This document shows, piece after piece, positions 23,196-34,389 of a DNA stretch of 64,000 nucleotides (positions are counted from its first letter, which is position 1; every line of letters starts with the position of its first letter). The stretch covers positions 62,001-126,000 of the forward strand of contig BDDD01005754.1 in the NCBI GenBank assembly GCA_001972305.1. Direction: 5' to 3'. The translations under genes and the position numbers were made by a program. Origin of the DNA: Cephalotus follicularis (Eukaryota > Streptophyta > Magnoliopsida > Oxalidales > Cephalotaceae). The notes under the pieces were generated by a model. The model was not told where the DNA came from, made no database searches, and saw only the letters and a list, made by a program, of their open reading frames with translations.

Positions 23196-23331
23196 AAGCC
23201 GACTGTCCAAAGAGGACAGCCGACTGTCCAACGAGGATAGCCAACTGTCCAAGGCTACCAGTCAACTGTTCAGTGCGAATAGCCGACTGCTCGAGGGAAA
23301 CAGCCGACTGTACTAAGTAGCCAGTCGACTG
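23196..23331 (+). repeat. Exact 21-bp array, B 3' LTR block 1
   Basis: Seven cores (AGCCGACTG, AGCCAACTG, AGTCAACTG and AGTCGACTG) start at 23197, 23218, 23239, 23260, 23281, 23302 and 23323, each exactly 21 bp apart. This is the cleanest array in the window. Confidence 0.9.
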
Positions 23332-23369
23332 TTCATGCGTTTCCATGGAGATTATCTCCTGCTGTATGA

Positions 23370-23712
23370 TTAGCCGGCTGCCAAGAGAAGGCGTCTGACT
23401 GATTGATGGCACAGCCAACTGATTGGGATGATAGTCAACTGTCCACCTGTCACTTCACTCGGATTCGCTGAGATGGCAATCATGGGTTGAGTGGCGATGT
23501 AGAAGATACGTACTGTTCACGAAACAACCGACTGTCTTGAGGAGAAAGTCATCTATTATGCGAGCAACTGACTGTCAAACATGAGACAGCCGACTGTTGA
23601 GGGAGGCAGCCGACTGCCAAATCTGGGACAGCCGACTGTTAAGAGGAAACAGCCGACTATCATGAGGAAACAGCCGACTGTCATGAAGGGGCAGCCGATT
23701 GTTGAGGGACTG
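23370..23712 (+). repeat. 21-bp-periodic array, B 3' LTR block 2
   Basis: Further cores (AGCCGGCTG near 23373, then AGCCAACTG and AGTCAACTG, and from about 23527 to 23700 a long run of AGCCGACTG variants) keep spacings near 21 bp. A non-repeat interval at about 23450-23520 separates the two runs, as in the 5' LTR. Confidence 0.8.
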
Positions 23713-24848
23713 ACTTGTATTTTGAGCATATGTTTGCATCGCATTTTGATATGAAATGAATTGATGATTGAAATGCGAATGGTACTAAAGTGTTTTATTC
23801 ATTTTAGAAATGTGTACATGATTTTATACAAATCATTATTTGATATGAAAATGTATATTTTGATAAATGTATATTTTCGATGGATTGAAATATGGTTTCA
23901 AATATGCAATACATTTTAAAAAAAAATTATTATTTCCAGTATTTTCTACATTACTTGGAAACGATTAGATTTGATTTGATTGATTGACTGTGATTGGTGT
24001 TGTACTGGCTGGGTGACGGAGTGTCACCGATGGCTGTTGTGGGATGTTCTCCTAGGTGCCAGGAGATGGCTAGGGACACCCAAATACAATGTTACTAGAC
24101 ACATAGTGTAAGTAACACGGGTTACCATGATTGCTAAACACAGTGTGTGAGCATCATGAATTCGATTTGTTGCCTTGTTTAGTGACCCGGGAGTCGGGGG
24201 CCATAGTAAGAGTATGACGTCGGGGCTAGGAGATGGCGGTGCTCTTCGTACCAATTCGATTTGATTTGTCCTTTGAGACATGATTGATGATTTGATGGTT
24301 GTATCCACTTGGCATGGTTGCACATATTGGCCTAGATATATATATGTATATATGTACATTGATATATTGTATATTGCATCACGAATGCATTCACTTCATG
24401 ACATTCATTATCATTGACCCTAAATTACACTTATGATTTAGCCGAGTGGGGACAAAGGCTGACCCCCTACTATTACAGATTGATGCAGTGACTTGGATTT
24501 TGACCGTACGCCATCGAATCAGAGGGGAGACAGAGTTTTATTTGCTTAAATAAATGTTAAACGATGTTTTAAGACACGTTTTATTTTGGATTATTGTACT
24601 AATGTTTTAATGATGTTAATCGACTTTGATCACGCTCCATTTGTGGGCAGTTGAAATGAGTTATTAATGTTAAATGATGGAATCATATGGTATGCGATGC
24701 ATGATTCGGTTTATTTTCAGTTTATATTTAAATGCTTCCGCAAGATGTTAATGGTATTTAAAGTTTTAAATTTACCGTTTTTGCATAAGCTGAATATTTA
24801 TGTTAAATTTCCATGACCTTTATGTTGTCAATGAAACGGGGTGTGAGA

Positions 24849-25980
24849 CCTGCCGAGAACCGCAGTTCTCCTCTGTGCTTGCTATTCTTAGCTTACTACT
24901 AGGTTTTCTTTCTTAACTGAGCTGAGGACTATGAAGTCCGGGGACAAGGTTCTCTTCTAGAAAACTTACTGAAAGGCTCTATGCTCTATTATCTGATAAC
25001 TTAGCTCTACTGTACTCAAACCCTAAACACCATCATAGACAACAATGTGAAGGAGATCCAGGTAGGAACCTGGGGACATTCTCGCTCGGTTTCCCATCGT
25101 AGACAATAGTAGACTGAGGAGGTTAGAGCTATGTACATAGTGCTCGGCTGTGCCAAAACCCTATACTCTGTCATAGACAACAGTGTAAAGGAGATCCAGG
25201 TATGGAACCCAGGGGCAGACTCACTCAACAACCCATCATAGACAATAGGTGCACTGAGGAGGGGGTTGAACTTGTACTCGTTACCTTATCTAAGGATAAC
25301 TGCTTACTTAGAAGGAACTAAGCATCTTTGCTCGGCTTAAAGCTCTTCACTCACAAGGAATGACTTACATAAGACGTTAGGGAAGTAAGATTCCAGACTA
25401 AAACTCACTTGCGCTGGCTGGAACTGAAAGTTAAGGATTCTCAAGAAAAGAATAACGTGAACATGAACATAATACAACTGTAAAGGAAAGGATGTCCCAC
25501 TCACAGATCTTTACTTCTTTGTCTGCTGACTAGCTTATCTTCCTCTTTCTCATCATCTGACTCTTCGTCTGGCTGCGCTCGGAAGTTCTCACTGCAACTG
25601 TTCTAATGCTAGAGGGACGAAGAAGAAGAAGAAAGAAAACTAGAGCTCTCTCTCACTAGCACTCTCTTCCTCATATAAACTGCTGAATCTAACAACTCTG
25701 CCAACTTTCTCTAACACAAGAATGCTATAACACTGAAAACGCCACCAACGCCTTACCAACCATCACTTGCTTTGGAACTTGAAAACTTCCCTTGGAATCT
25801 TTGCACTTAACTCCCAAAACTCTCTATTATTTATCTTTAAGTCCTTGGCCCCCTTTAATATAAGCTTTTAAATCATAAAACTTTCTAATAACTGCTCTTA
25901 AGTCCTTGGCTCTTTTAACCTAAGTTTCTTAAATCCTCAAACATTCTTTATCTTAAATTAAAAAGATACGGGGTGTTACA
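24849..25980 (-). repeat. 5' LTR of element A, distal part
   Basis: It starts with the target duplicate CCTGC of element B and ends GGGGTGTTACA. From about 25050 it matches the 3' LTR of A at 353-1283 closely. In minus orientation this is the beginning of A's 5' LTR. The next bases (GTTTG) begin a different LTR. Confidence 0.75.
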
Positions 25981-26605
25981 GTTTGATTGTTCCTATGGTA
26001 TGGTTATGGATGGTTTTATGGAGTGTCTGCAGGCCTATGGCCATTGATGTGATGCTAGTACTACCAAAGGATACCACTGCTTAAGGACGGTTGGTATACT
26101 GAAGCAGTCCACTCTTGGCTTTCATGCATATGTCATGCCATACTTACAGAGTTATACTATTGCACGCATATCATACTATTATGTTGATGCATTACATGGC
26201 TCATCATGCTATATGTTGCATAGCATTTATATTACCTACACGACCAGTGGTCACTGACCCATTCTCGTAATGGGTAAGGCTCAGGTACAGGTGAAGCTCC
26301 GAGGTGATGGAACGAATGGAGGGAAGCACGGGATTCTTCTCGCAACACAGTTGCTGATTACTACCTTGTATTTATGGGTTGGACATGTATAAGAGACAAG
26401 TATTATTCAACTACTGACCTGTCAGCTTGTGGCATTGCATAAGATGTTTATATAGCATGATGTATTTATTGATGGGCTTTTCTACATGGATTTGATATTA
26501 TCTTCTGCATGCATATAATGTTTAAAGTTTTAAATTTTATTGTATTTTCATGGATGGTATGGATAGACCTGTCAAGTGTCGAGCCTTGGGGTTCAGGGCG
26601 TGACA
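25981..26605 (+). mobile_element. LTR fragment G
   Basis: This is a non-coding stretch ending TTCAGGGCGTGACA, a typical gypsy LTR right end, followed at once by the interior of the Athila-like LTR of D. Its left end is cut by element A. I read it as the right part of an LTR that inserted into D's left LTR, with the rest lying to the left of the window. Its family is not identified. Confidence 0.5.
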
Positions 26606-27681
26606 TGAGTAGTCATGCTAGGTCTAAACGGAGTACGACAGCAGCGACAAATCGTATGAGTAGACATGCTAGGTATATACAGAGTGTGTTCAGCTTGACA
26701 AACCGTATGAGTAGACCCCATTGATCGAGTTAAAAACCATTCATTCAACAACATTCTTATTCACCGACAAGATGTTTGTGGATTTTAATTAGACAGACAA
26801 AGTGTGTGTGAAGGCAAAAAATTTAAGAACAAATCAAAACTTCAAGGATTTTTGTTGATGGAGTTGTAACAATACAATCTAAAAGCTTGTTCCATCCCTA
26901 AAAACCTTGAAGAGTTTAGCTCTTAAACATTGTAAAATAAATTTGAAATTGAAGAAAACGGCTAATGGTGGCAAAGCTTGTCACTAGCTTGTACAATTGT
27001 TTTTTTGACCTAGCTCATCTATTAATACATACAAAACTGATTAAAAACGGAAATAAAACTTAACCTAAAAATCGTTTAAGGAAAAATTACAATCTGCTAA
27101 AACTTTCCATATTTGCTGCCAGGCGCATCGTCGACGTCGACGTGTAACTGCAAGACGTTGACACTTAGGACACTGGTGCGCTACACGTTGACTTGAATCT
27201 TCGCGTTATTAAGCATACTTGAGCTTTAAGCGTCGACGCTTATAAGCAAGGCGTCGACGCTTACGCATAACGTTGACATCTTCCTCATTGTACGTTAACG
27301 TTTAAGCTACTGTCTGATTTGTGCATTTTTGGCATTGACGTCTTGATCATGGCATTGAGCCAAAACATTAAATTCCCAGCACGTTGACGCCAAAAGTATT
27401 GGTGTTGACAAAAATCATTGACAAACACAGAACATTAATGGATATGATCATGGTGTTGAAGAAAATCATTGACAAACCCAGCACGTTAACGCCAAAATCA
27501 TTAGCATTGACGCCAACAGTCCATATATGAGTAATTTTGTGCCAATTGGATCAGAATTTATGCATTTTGATCTTTTTGCTTCTTAACCTGAAAATCAACA
27601 CAACACAACCAAAGTAGTTTATTCCAAACTTAAAAATATAACAACTAAATCATTAAAAACAACACGTTTTTATACTAAACA
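26606..27681 (-). repeat. 3' LTR of element D (truncated)
   Basis: It aligns with 38672-39749 of the other LTR and ends CTAAACA at 27681, as the other copy does at 39749. About 480 bp of the other LTR (32743-33197 and the start of 38648 onward) have no counterpart here because fragment G interrupts it. It contains a GCGTCGACGC-type array. Confidence 0.85.
27128..27510 (-). repeat. GCGTCGACGC-type 21-bp array, D 3' LTR
   Basis: Cores (GTCGAC, GTTGAC, GTTAAC) start at 27130, 27136, 27157, 27187, 27205, 27232, 27253, 27272 and 27294. Steps of 21, 21, 19 and 22 bp recur. Weaker cores continue to about 27510 (for example near 27382 and 27486). Flanks often read GCG on the left and GCTTA on the right. 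Confidence 0.75.
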
Positions 27682-28157
27682 AATACCCCCATACTTAGAC
27701 TTTGCTTATCCTCAAGAAAACCAAATGGTAAGCTAAAACAAGAACAAAAAAAACAAAAACAGAAAACAGAAAACATAAAACATAAAACATAAACAAAAAC
27801 CTAGCTCACTTTCATAGGAATCACGATTGCATTTAGCATATGCAACAAGCTATTAAATCCCTAGGTGGCCCTAGTAGACGAGTTTTGTCTCGTAAGTGTT
27901 TTCCAGCAAAAAAACACACAAAATTCAGTTCATTTAAATTTGACAATAGGTAAAATGTATCAATACTTAAAAATTCATAGGCAATGCCCATACTTGAATT
28001 TTATTATCTCGTTTCAAGTTCTAGAATCAAAACACATCTCAATTAAGGAGCTATACCAAATTTTTCTATTTTTCCACACCATATATACCAATCAAGATAT
28101 GTATTCTTAGCAACATAAAATCCTACTTTAGAGTTAGACGAAAGAACTTTTAGCACT

Positions 28158-28197
<40 letters not shown>

Positions 28198-28885
28198 CAC
28201 ATACATATAGATATTTCTCTTTCTTCCTTTTCTTTTTCTTTTGCTTTATTCAAACTCATTCCTCCACTACCTTTCATATGAATTATCATAGATGTAGCAA
28301 ACACCAGACATCCAAAGCACTAAGTAACTTAAGAATTTGTAATTCGCACACGCAACAACGGAAACTTTACCAAATTAAATTCGTGCAATGTCTTAGCATC
28401 TTAAGCTTTCTAAAAGACCCATGTAGTGAGCTTTCGACCAGTTACTCTCAAACTAGTTGGCTTTAAGGAACTAGATGTAAAACACCTCCAAGGCTTAATT
28501 ACTCGAATCAATTAGGCTACAGACTAAGACTGAATTCAAAGAGATAAAATAACTTTGTTTTTTTCTTTTTCTTCTTTTTATTGTATATATATATATACAA
28601 CAACATCAATTCCTTATCCTCCTCCTCACTAAGATTTATGAAACTTTGAAATACACATAAGATTGGTTTATTTTTCTTTCATTTATCTTTTTTACTTATT
28701 GTACAAACTCCTATCTTGAGATGCATTCCTTTTCATTTCCTTGAAAACAAATTTTTATTATTTCTCCTATGGGGTTTTCTATTATTTCTAAGTATGTCAA
28801 CATTTAGTCCTACTTTCAAAAATTAAAATGAACTTTGTCCCCCACCCCCCCTCCCCCCCACCCATACTTAAATTTTGCATTGTCC
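27682..28885 (-). other. Non-coding 3' region of element D with two G-rich tracts
   Basis: Beside the LTR the minus strand has GTATGGGGGTATT (27682-27694), the likely polypurine tract. A second, longer G-rich run on the minus strand lies at 28842-28865 beside a CATACTTAAATTTTGC-like stretch that resembles the first, so it may be an extra internal tract. Between them are microsatellites: (AC)n then (AT)n at about 28159-28197 and (TA)n at about 28584-28597. I see no supported ORF; Athila elements often carry an env-like frame here, but none is recognisable. Confidence 0.6.
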
Positions 28886-29455
28886 TCAATGCACTAAAAA
28901 TCTACTAAAGAAATGACAAAGAATGATAAAAAAATATATAAGAAACAATGCAATACAATAAAGAACAAAAGGGGTATGGTTTACTGAATGTGATCGTGGA
29001 GGCTCAAAATAAGGAGACTCATGAAGGTCCATGGCCTCTTCCATCGGTGCAGCTTTAAACTTGAGAAATTTTTGCATTCGCTGCCCATTCACTCCAAACG
29101 CGTCCTTTGCACTTGTCTTAGAAAACTCAAACATACCTGGTGAAAGCCTAGTTTTAACAATATAAACATCACCCCAATAAGATTTCCACCAGTAAAAACC
29201 ATCAAAAATAAATTCCAACTCATAAGGTGAGAAAACAGTTTTTACAAAATAAGAATTATCCCACCATGATCTCCACCAATAAAAATCATCAATCGTGACA
29301 TGTGAATGCATTTCTAATACAAGTCCTAACAAGTGTAAACACACAAGGGGATAAAACAATAAAGTTAGAACCGTCCCAACAGAATTTCCACCAGTAAAAA
29401 CCATTAAGAGAACAAGATTAGTCATGGCCAACCAACCAGTTAAAAATTTGGTCAT
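28886..29455 (-). pseudogene. Integrase C-terminal tail of element D, with repeated WW segments
   Basis: The frame ends in KDAFGVNGQRMQKFL, which resembles the conserved tail after integrase in Athila and related gypsy elements. Before it are two similar 29-residue segments, DFYWWRSWWDNSYFVKT and GFYWWKSYWGDVYIVKT, and a third copy out of frame near 29390 (ACTGGTGGAAATTC on the minus strand). The catalytic core that should precede this tail is missing. The methionine-initiated part overlaps the end of the protease frame and is probably not a real start. Confidence 0.55.
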
Positions 29456-30650
29456 TGAAAATGCCTACCCTCCATCCTATTTGATCTTTAGTAGTGAAAA
29501 AATTATTTTCAAGGATGGTGTGTGGGTAAGACGGCGTCCTAAGCTTATGCGTGAAATGGGACAGATCGTCCCATTGACTATCCGAATGGGAATCAATCAT
29601 CCCATCGTCCAACCAACCCAGAATTTCCTTTTGCGTGACCTCTAATTCCTTGAATTCACTCAAACATTCCATGAAGCTACACTCAAAATCTACGTCAAAA
29701 TATGTTTGGTTATGCGTGGAAGTTTTGTGAATGTAATGGGAGAGATGATCCCATTCACTATCCGAAGTTGGCTCATTGATCTTACTTTCCAACCACGTTA
29801 ACGCTTCCTCATTTACCAGCCACGTTAACATTTTCGTTTGGGTCGCTTCCATTTTCTCGAATTCTCTCATACACTCAATGAAGTCTCTATCAAAATCAAT
29901 GTCAACATATGTGTTAATCCTATCAGGAATCGAGTGTATCACGTAGACTTCATCAAAGTCAGCTTGATTCTTTCCCAAACGAAAAATGTTAAAGTCCATT
30001 GACGACTTTCCAAAACTCAACCTCATGAGACCATTTCGGCAATTTATCAAAGCATTACTTGTGGCCAAAAATGGTCTAACAAGGATAACTGAGATTTGAT
30101 CTTTTATATTCGCAACAGGCTGGGTATCTAAAATGACAAAGTCGACAGGATAGAAAAATTCACTAACCCTGTTTAAAACATCCTCAATTTTCCCTCTTGG
30201 TACTTTCACCGACCTATATACTAATTGCAAATTTATCGTGCCCGGGCGCAACTCTCCTAAACCAAGTTGCTCAAAAACTGAAGAAGGCAGCAAATTCACA
30301 CTTGCTCCTAAATCGAGCAGGGCATGTTCAATTTTGGTATTCCCAATCACACAAGAGATTGTCGGGTAGCCAGGATCTTTATACTTTGGTATCTTTGGTT
30401 GTGCAATAAGCGCAGTGATATTGGCTGTCAGGAAAGCCTTTTTTGGAGTTTGAAGGATCCTCTTTTTCGTGCATAAGTCTTTTAGCACTTTTGCGTAAGA
30501 GGGCACCTGAGAAATGGCATCTAGCAATGGAAGGTTGATTTGGACCTCTTTAAACGTTTCTACGATCTTTTCCATTGCTGGGGCTTTCTTACTTTGCAAT
30601 ATTTTTGGGAAAAGAGCTGGGGGATCATATGAACGTTCAAGTAAAACCAC
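29418..30650 (-). pseudogene. Gag C-term and aspartic protease of element D (410 codons)
   Basis: Athila-type retropepsin: the active-site segment HALLDLGASVNLLP (residues 109-122, DLGAS at 113-117) followed by VFEQLGLGEL matches the Athila form of the motif. Residues 60-110 hold the conserved KKAFLTANITALI and PTISCVIG blocks. After the protease, residues 247-309 and 316-369 are two diverged copies of one segment (FIECMREFEKMEAT and FMECLSEFKELEVT, each ending in SDSxWDxLSHxxHK). The frame then ends without RT. Upstream the gag part is in other frames. Confidence 0.75.
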
Positions 30651-30653
30651 CTG

Positions 30654-32000
30654 TTGCTCCTTCTTCTTCTCCTCTTCTCTTCTTCTTCTTGCTGTGAAGG
30701 CATATTGCCTTTCTCTCTTTCGTGTAGAGCAGACACGAGGTGTGAAATTTTCTTCTCCACGTTATGCTGACTAGTCATCACAATGCTCATGAGAAGCTCC
30801 ACACTCTTTTCTAGCGAGGAAAGCCTAGACGTGTCTTCCTGTTGGTTAAACAATCCAGGTGATTGCTGATTTTGGAATTGATTTTGTGGTGGGAATGATG
30901 GCCAGGCATTGGTTGATGTAGGGGGGAAACCTAGGAAAGGTCTGTTGTGGTGTAGAGTGGCCAGTGAAGCTCAAACGTTGCCCTAAGAAATTTGAGTTTG
31001 GACCTAAAAATTTTGAAGGTCCTCTTGCGTGTTGCCCTTGGCTCCATGAGAAATTTGGGTGATTTCGCCAACCCGGATTGTAAGTTTTACTATACTGGTT
31101 GTATTGATTTATTACGGACACATTCTCAGGAGTATATTGATTTTCGATGTAACTTTTTCATTCATCGATCACATGACTAGGAGATTTACACAAAGAGCAC
31201 ATAGGAGAGTTTTGATCAATGTGATTTACTTGTGCGGAACCCCTAACTATCGACTCCAATCTCGTGTGGTGGCTTTCTGACTGTGCCTCCATGGCAACTG
31301 CTCCTTCTATAATGTACCATTTATTCGGCAAAGTTCTCTCAGAAACTTGAGTGGACTCCCACTCCCTAGTTCGCTCACCCAATTCTAAAAGGAAGTTCCA
31401 AGCCTCATTTTCATTGATGTATGAGGTGAACCCATAAGGACACATTGATTCAACCAATTACTTGGTCTAGTAGTCGATGCCTTCGTAGATGATTTGGCAC
31501 AAATGCCACGTGTTCAAACCATGATGTGGACACTCTAAGAGAAGGTCTTTGAAATGCTCCATACATCGAGAAAATGATTCATTAGGTCCTTGGAGAAAAT
31601 GGAGAATGTCATTCCTAAGTTTATTTGTTTTATGGAGCAGAAATAATATCTTTAGGAACGAGACATTAAAATGGTCCCTTGTGGAGATGGAACCATTTGA
31701 GAGATTGTAGAGCCACTTTTTAGCTCCATATTTCAGAGAAAATTTGATAAAACGCAATTTGATTGCGTCATCCTAAAGTTGCTGAAGTGTCATGAGGGCA
31801 CACACCTCCTCGAACTCGAGAAGGAAGAGATATGCATCCTCATTAGGTAAACCATGAAAATGCGGGAGCATGCTAATGAACTGAGATTTTAACTCGAAAT
31901 TGTTTCCTTGAGGGGCAGGCAACAGGATACGAGATGGTTGCGCTGTCCTCGCTGGATAGAATGTATCGCGCAGAGTTTGGATGGGTCGTTCGTCCGCCAT
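30654..32000 (-). pseudogene. Gag of element D
   Basis: From ATG at 32000 (MADERPIQTLRDTF) the frame covers an Athila-like capsid region: FELKSQFISMLPHFHGLPNED, LRFIKFSLKYGAKKWLY and FLQGPNESFSRCMEHFKDLL. A zinc-knuckle-like CSLCKSPSH lies near 31180 with its last Cys lost, followed by the family hallmark YNPGWRNHPNFSW near 31070. In-frame stops lie near 31770, 31465 and 31455. Frame changes between 31121 and 30853 and again before 30650 separate it from protease. Confidence 0.75.
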
Positions 32001-32065
32001 TGCTGGTTGTTGGTGATTAATTCTCTCTAAACGTTTATTTGGACCACGAAACCACTCAGTCATAC

Positions 32066-32482
32066 TGTCACACCCCGTCTTCCCACAACATAAAAGTGGT
32101 AAAGCAATCAACAAATAAATCCGGCTTATGCAAAATTACCATAAATTTAAAACTTTCAGTATCCAACAATCACTTGCGGAAGCATACGAATATAAGCCGA
32201 ATTAAAACACATCACGCATCCCATACTACGTGATGCCCACAAAAACAAACATAACTGTTGATCGCCCAAAACGGAGCGCGAAATAATACGATACAAGAAG
32301 ACGTCGATGTCTTTTGGTCAAAACTGCGCCGTTTCAGGCTTTAACATACACACTCCATTTCTAAGTCCATAATTAGGGTTTTCAAGCATCTTTCAAGTCA
32401 AAACTCAATGTTCTCATTATTCCAAATTTAATATTACATCATAAATGGAAATATTACATCCCAGAAAATGCCGGGCGTTACA
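32066..32482 (-). mobile_element. Solo LTR S4 (short, 417 bp)
   Basis: TGTCACACCCCGTC to CCGGGCGTTACA is flanked by perfect CATAC copies (32061-32065 and 32483-32487). Its left part is similar to the LTRs of C and S2, sharing TTGCGGAAGCAT and ATCCCATACTAC blocks. It is about 2.2 kb shorter than those and lacks the motif arrays. It sits in the leader of element D, just upstream (minus sense) of the gag start. Confidence 0.9.
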
Positions 32483-32719
32483 CATACATTAACAAAAACA
32501 AAAAGGAAAATGAACAATACATTAACGGAACGCACAAACGGGGAATTAATAACTAACGCAAAACACACACTAAAATAGAAAGTACTAAATTTAAAAAAGT
32601 AACACAAATCAAAAAGCAGAAAACAAAAAATTAAAGCAAAGAACATAGTTTTTTTTAATTAAACTACAGTAAATACTACGAATCAGTTAAATAAATTAAA
32701 ATTAATCTAAAGCTTATTT

Positions 32720-32736
32720 CCCCGGCAATGGTGCCA
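32720..32736 (-). other. Primer-binding site of element D (tRNA-Asp type)
   Basis: The minus strand reads TGGCACCATTGCCGGGG, close to the TGGCGCCGTTGCCGGGG site typical of Athila and Tat elements. It lies six bases from the LTR edge at 32743. Confidence 0.85.
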
Positions 32737-34389
32737 AAAACTTGTTTACGAATTTTAAATGTTTTAAATTTATACCGCAAGTGGACGATTGTGCGGTAAC
32801 GGGCCGAACACTAGGAAATCAAGTTAAATTAATTTTAATCTATTCAACCTAGGCATAGCATGCAAAATTAAGGTCCAATTATGAAACTACTCCTAAATAT
32901 GCAAAACTAAAATAATTTATTAAAATAGCAATTGAAGGCGTCGATGCTTTGTCAAGGCATCAACGTGAATAGAATTAAAGCGGAAAAGTGTTGACGCTTA
33001 CAGGGTAGGAGTCAGGGTTAAGGCACTAATGCGAAAACTAATAGGAAATCAACATGCAAATTAAAAACTAATCGAAGCAGTAAATAAACTAACAGAAATA
33101 TATTATAGAAAACCGGTTTTAGGAGATAGAAACTCACCATAGATTATATTGAACAACTCACTTACTTGATTGTTCATACCTTGATAACCAATAGCAGTGT
33201 CACACCCCGTTTCTATAACAACACTTAGGTCATGGAAATCAACGTAAAATATTCAGCTTAAACAATAACCGGGAAAATTTAAACTTTCCAACAAATAAAC
33301 AATTGTGGAAGCATTTAAAACATAAGCTGAATTGAGCAGGTAACATGCATCCCATACTACATGTTACAAATTGTTTAACAACAACATCAAGTAACCATTG
33401 TTAATTACCCTTAAACGGAGCATGAACTAAACTCGGTCGAATACATTAATTCATCCATACAGAAATCCAAATTAAATATCTCTCAATACATTATCCAATT
33501 TAACATTATTCAAGGAAGAACATCTCAGTCTTCTTCTAACCTCCAAGCGTAAGCGATATCAATCCCACTGTATCAATCTGTAATTTGACAGGGTTAGCTG
33601 AATGCACTGGCTAAGTAGGAAATATATAAATACATTTTGGGGTCAATGATAATGAATGTCATGTAATGAATGCATCGTGATGCAATACATAATATATAAC
33701 AATATATATATATATATCTATATGTGTATATCTATCAACATGTGAGTAATCATGCCAAGTGGCTACAATCCATCAATAGTATGAAGGCATCGCCAACTCC
33801 AAGCCCAGATACTGTACTCCTCACTCCAGTCCCGTCTCCGGTCTACTCGAAGCAGGTCACAATCCAATGTCACTTGCACTATGGCAAAGTAACCAACACT
33901 GGTTTCTCTAACCATCCCCTGGCTCCTAGATTCCACCCCGCCAATTAGCGTCAGTGGTAACCTCCGCCACCGCGACTAATATTGCAACAATCAAATCACA
34001 ATCCAATTCGAGTAATTTATAAAAAATAAATACTTGAAAACATATATTTGTTCAATATATAACAATCCCTTTTCAAGTAGTTTATGTGTCATAAAATATT
34101 TGTCATAACATATTTTTACTCAAAATATGTATCAATCCTTTGAAAATGTCTTCCAATTTTGAACATAATATTTTATGCCAATTAATGATTTAAAATAAAT
34201 CATGAATGCAACTTCCTAAAATGATAAAACATTTTTAGGAACAGTAACAATCCACTCCATAATTCAATCCAGTACACAATCCAATCCAATCCATAGCAAA
34301 TGCAATGCAACCATATGCTCAAATGCATCTACAGTCGTTTTGGGGTCAATGTACACAATCTAGGCGAAATAGTCCAAAACAATAGCTTA

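Larger units (their letters stand above)
3934..24848 (+). mobile_element. Element B: Tekay/Del-type Ty3/gypsy chromovirus
   Basis: The plus-strand element runs from TGTCACGCACGGG to GGGGTGTGAGA and is flanked by the TSD CCTGC (3929-3933 and 24849-24853). The order is 5' LTR, primer site, gag-protease, RT (interrupted by element C), RNase H, integrase, chromodomain-like tail, polypurine tract and 3' LTR. Without its two insertions it is about 9.6 kb, normal for the lineage. It sits in the 5' LTR of element A. The terminal CA has become GA at the right end. Stops and frameshifts make it non-autonomous. Confidence 0.85.
22386..24848 (+). repeat. 3' LTR of element B
   Basis: It begins TGTCACGCTCGGG and ends GGGGTGTGAGA, followed by the target duplicate CCTGC. 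It aligns with 3934-6957 without the S1 insertion. The first 21-bp motif run has seven exact-period units, against five in the 5' LTR. Confidence 0.85.
353..25980 (-). mobile_element. Element A: gag-only Ty3/gypsy remnant, interrupted by element B
   Basis: On the minus strand the order is 5' LTR (25980 to 24849, then 3933 to 2234), primer-binding site, truncated gag, polypurine tract, and 3' LTR (1283 to 353, cut by fragment X). The 5' LTR is split by element B, whose TSD CCTGC lies at 3929-3933 and 24849-24853. About 4.7 kb belongs to A in this window. The internal region is only about 950 bp and lacks protease, reverse transcriptase and integrase, so A is a non-autonomous deletion derivative. 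The split LTR is inferred from the TSD and from the match between 353-1283 and roughly 25050-25980. Confidence 0.65.

Noticed and set aside
24849..25980. Independent solo LTR at the end of element B
   Set aside because: The CCTGC duplication at 3929-3933 and 24849-24853 shows it is the continuation of A's 5' LTR, split by B.
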